A stretch of DNA of 64,000 bases, taken from the NCBI RefSeq assembly GCF_014109765.1, contig NZ_CP059139.1:4158001-4222000 (forward strand). The letters run 5' to 3'. This document shows, one piece after another, positions 62,467 to 64,000 of the stretch (the first letter of the stretch is position 1; each line of letters opens with the position of its first letter). Source of the stretch: Pseudomonas berkeleyensis (GTDB taxonomy: Bacteria > Pseudomonadota > Gammaproteobacteria > Pseudomonadales > Pseudomonadaceae). Below the pieces are notes generated by a model. That model saw only the letters and a program-made list of their open reading frames with translations, ran no database searches and was not told the origin of the DNA. The translations under genes and the position numbers were made by a program.

Positions 62467-63996
62467 ATGCCCCACGACCAGTTCGCCAGCCCCGTTGCGG
62501 AAGTCTATGACCTCGCCGTTGTTGGCGGCGGTATCAACGGTGTGGGCATTGCAGCCGATGCGGCCGGTCGCGGCCTGTCCGTGTTCCTTTGCGAAAAGGA
62601 CGACCTGGCCAGCCACACCTCTTCGGCCAGCAGCAAGCTGATCCATGGCGGCCTGCGCTATCTGGAACATCATGAATTTCGTCTGGTACGCGAAGCACTG
62701 GCCGAGCGCGAAGTGCTGCTGGCCAAGGCGCCGCATATCGTCAAACCGATGCGCTTCATCCTGCCGCATCGCCCACACCTGCGCCCGGCCTGGATGATTC
62801 GCGCCGGCCTGTTCCTCTATGACCACCTGGGCAAGCGCGAGCGCCTGCCAGCTTCGCGCGGCCTGCGTTTCGGCGCCGGCAGCCCATTGAAGGCGGAAAT
62901 CAGCCGCGGTTTCGAATACTCCGACTGCTGGGTGGACGACGCCCGCCTGGTGGTACTCAACGCCATGGCCGCACGGGAAAAAGGCGCGCACATTCATCCG
63001 CGCACGCGTTGCGTCAGCGCCCGGCGCAGCAAAGGGCTGTGGCATATCCACCTGGAGCGCAGCGACGGCAGTCTGCTGTCGATTCGCGCACGCGCCCTGG
63101 TCAATGCCGCCGGCCCCTGGGTCGCCCGCTTCATCCGCGAGGATCTCAAGCAGCAATCGCCTTATGGCATTCGCCTGATTCAGGGCAGCCATATCGTCGT
63201 GCCACGGCTGTACGACGGCGAGCAGGCCTACATCCTGCAGAACGAAGACCGCCGCATCGTCTTCGCCATTCCTTATCTGGAACGCTTCACTCTGATCGGC
63301 ACCACCGACCGCGAGTACCAGGGCGACCCCGCTCAGGTGGCGATCACGGCAGAGGAAACCGATTACCTGCTCAAGGTGGTCAATGACCACTTCAAGCAGC
63401 AGCTCAGCCGTAGCGATGTGCTGCACAGCTTCGCCGGCGTGCGCCCGCTGTGCGATGACGAATCCGATGAGCCCTCGGCCATCACTCGCGACTACACCCT
63501 GTCACTCTCCGGGGCGCCGGGCGAAGCACCGCTGCTGTCGGTATTCGGCGGCAAGCTGACCACCTACCGCAAGCTGGCCGAGTCCGCCATGCAACAACTG
63601 GCGCCGCACTTCACCAAACTGGGCCCGAGCTGGACAGCCAGCGCCCCATTGCCCGGCGGCGAAGATCTGCAAAGTCAGAGCACATTGGTCGAAGCACTCT
63701 GCGAGCGCTACGGTTGGCTGCCCACCAGCCTGGCCAGGCGCTGGGCCACCAGTTATGGCAGCCGCACCTGGCGTCTGCTCGATGGCGTGCACAACCTCAC
63801 TGACCTCGGCGAACACCTCGGCGCCGGCCTCTACACCCGCGAAGTGGATTACCTGCGCCGCGAAGAGTGGGCGCGCAGCAGCGCCGATATTCTCTGGCGG
63901 CGTAGCAAGCTGGGCCTGTTCATGACCCCGGCGCAGCAGTCCCGCCTGCAAGACTATCTGCGCAGCCGCGACCCGCATTCGGCTCACGCCGCCTGA
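62467..63996 (+). CDS. glpD: Aerobic glycerol-3-phosphate dehydrogenase
   Basis: 509 residues. FAD enzyme at the inner membrane that oxidises glycerol 3-phosphate to DHAP and feeds electrons to ubiquinone. FAD motif VVGGGINGVGIAADAAGRG (near 18-36), signature SSASSKLIHGGLRYLE, and C-terminal domain with FGGKLTTYRKLAE. The stop lies only four bases before the window end, so the gene is complete. Next expected gene downstream is outside the window. Confidence 0.96.
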   Translation: MPHDQFASPVAEVYDLAVVGGGINGVGIAADAAGRGLSVFLCEKDDLASHTSSASSKLIHGGLRYLEHHEFRLVREALAEREVLLAKAPHIVKPMRFILPHRPHLRPAWMIRAGLFLYDHLGKRERLPASRGLRFGAGSPLKAEISRGFEYSDCWVDDARLVVLNAMAAREKGAHIHPRTRCVSARRSKGLWHIHLERSDGSLLSIRARALVNAAGPWVARFIREDLKQQSPYGIRLIQGSHIVVPRLYDGEQAYILQNEDRRIVFAIPYLERFTLIGTTDREYQGDPAQVAITAEETDYLLKVVNDHFKQQLSRSDVLHSFAGVRPLCDDESDEPSAITRDYTLSLSGAPGEAPLLSVFGGKLTTYRKLAESAMQQLAPHFTKLGPSWTASAPLPGGEDLQSQSTLVEALCERYGWLPTSLARRWATSYGSRTWRLLDGVHNLTDLGEHLGAGLYTREVDYLRREEWARSSADILWRRSKLGLFMTPAQQSRLQDYLRSRDPHSAHAA

Positions 63997-64000
63997 ATTC

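Overview
The window is chromosomal DNA of a Pseudomonas, dense, high in GC and with little accessory DNA. The evidence is an almost textbook MvaT, a BifA phosphodiesterase with its degenerate GGDQF, and gene orders that I recall from P. aeruginosa: chemoreceptor-CBS-purU-mvaT-sbcB, sodB-...-bifA-GIDE-lemA-imelysin, and grxD-molybdoenzyme-argF-ABC ATPase. I cannot fix the species; the mix would suit the P. mendocina/P. oleovorans side of the genus, but that is only an inference.

Layout. 1-3371: end of an imelysin/di-heme/DUF1513 iron-related operon, cut by the window edge. 3495-11444: a hexuronate utilisation module with uronate dehydrogenase, SMP-30 lactonase, three-gene TRAP transporter, FadR-type GntR regulator and aldose 1-epimerase; a DMT exporter sits inside it. 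11691-19559: housekeeping genes (HerA-like ATPase, amino-acid type chemoreceptor, CBS protein, PurU, MvaT, exonuclease I). 19741-27394: a tightly overlapping membrane operon built around a MoxR ATPase and a DUF58 protein. 27647-35650: sodB, an orphan Amt transporter with an unknown partner, bifA, a GIDE-like protein carrying an EF-hand, lemA, and an imelysin lipoprotein. 35705-36945: an IS110-family element. 37142-42233: AraC regulator, acetyltransferase and a transporter-kinase-receiver fusion. 42309-45226: MerR regulator divergent from an alpha/beta hydrolase and a ferritin-like hydrolase, with a perfect palindrome and a 12-codon leader between them. 45324-48876: rmuC, a Sel1-type protein and a RES/Xre toxin-antitoxin pair. 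49009-57674: the YdbH-YnbE-YdbL envelope set, grxD, a molybdoenzyme, a lipoprotein, argF and an orphan ABC ATPase. 57675-63996: PhzF-like protein, then the glycerol region (glpK, ybaK, glpR, glpD).

How it works together. The TRAP system should import uronates, the dehydrogenase oxidises them to aldarolactones, the lactonase opens these, and the epimerase supplies the right anomer; the regulator has a matching palindrome directly behind a near-consensus promoter. The next enzymes (aldarate dehydratases, KDG dehydratase) are not in the window. The glycerol genes encode kinase, repressor and dehydrogenase, but no glpF facilitator is present.

No rRNA, tRNA or CRISPR array was seen. Several hairpin repeat families (REP-like) lie mostly where two genes converge. 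The points that most deserve follow-up are the apparent separation of the imelysin genes with IS110 at one break, the MoxR membrane operon, the leader peptide plus palindrome ahead of the hydrolase pair, the EF-hand protein, and a repeat hairpin lying between antitoxin and toxin.
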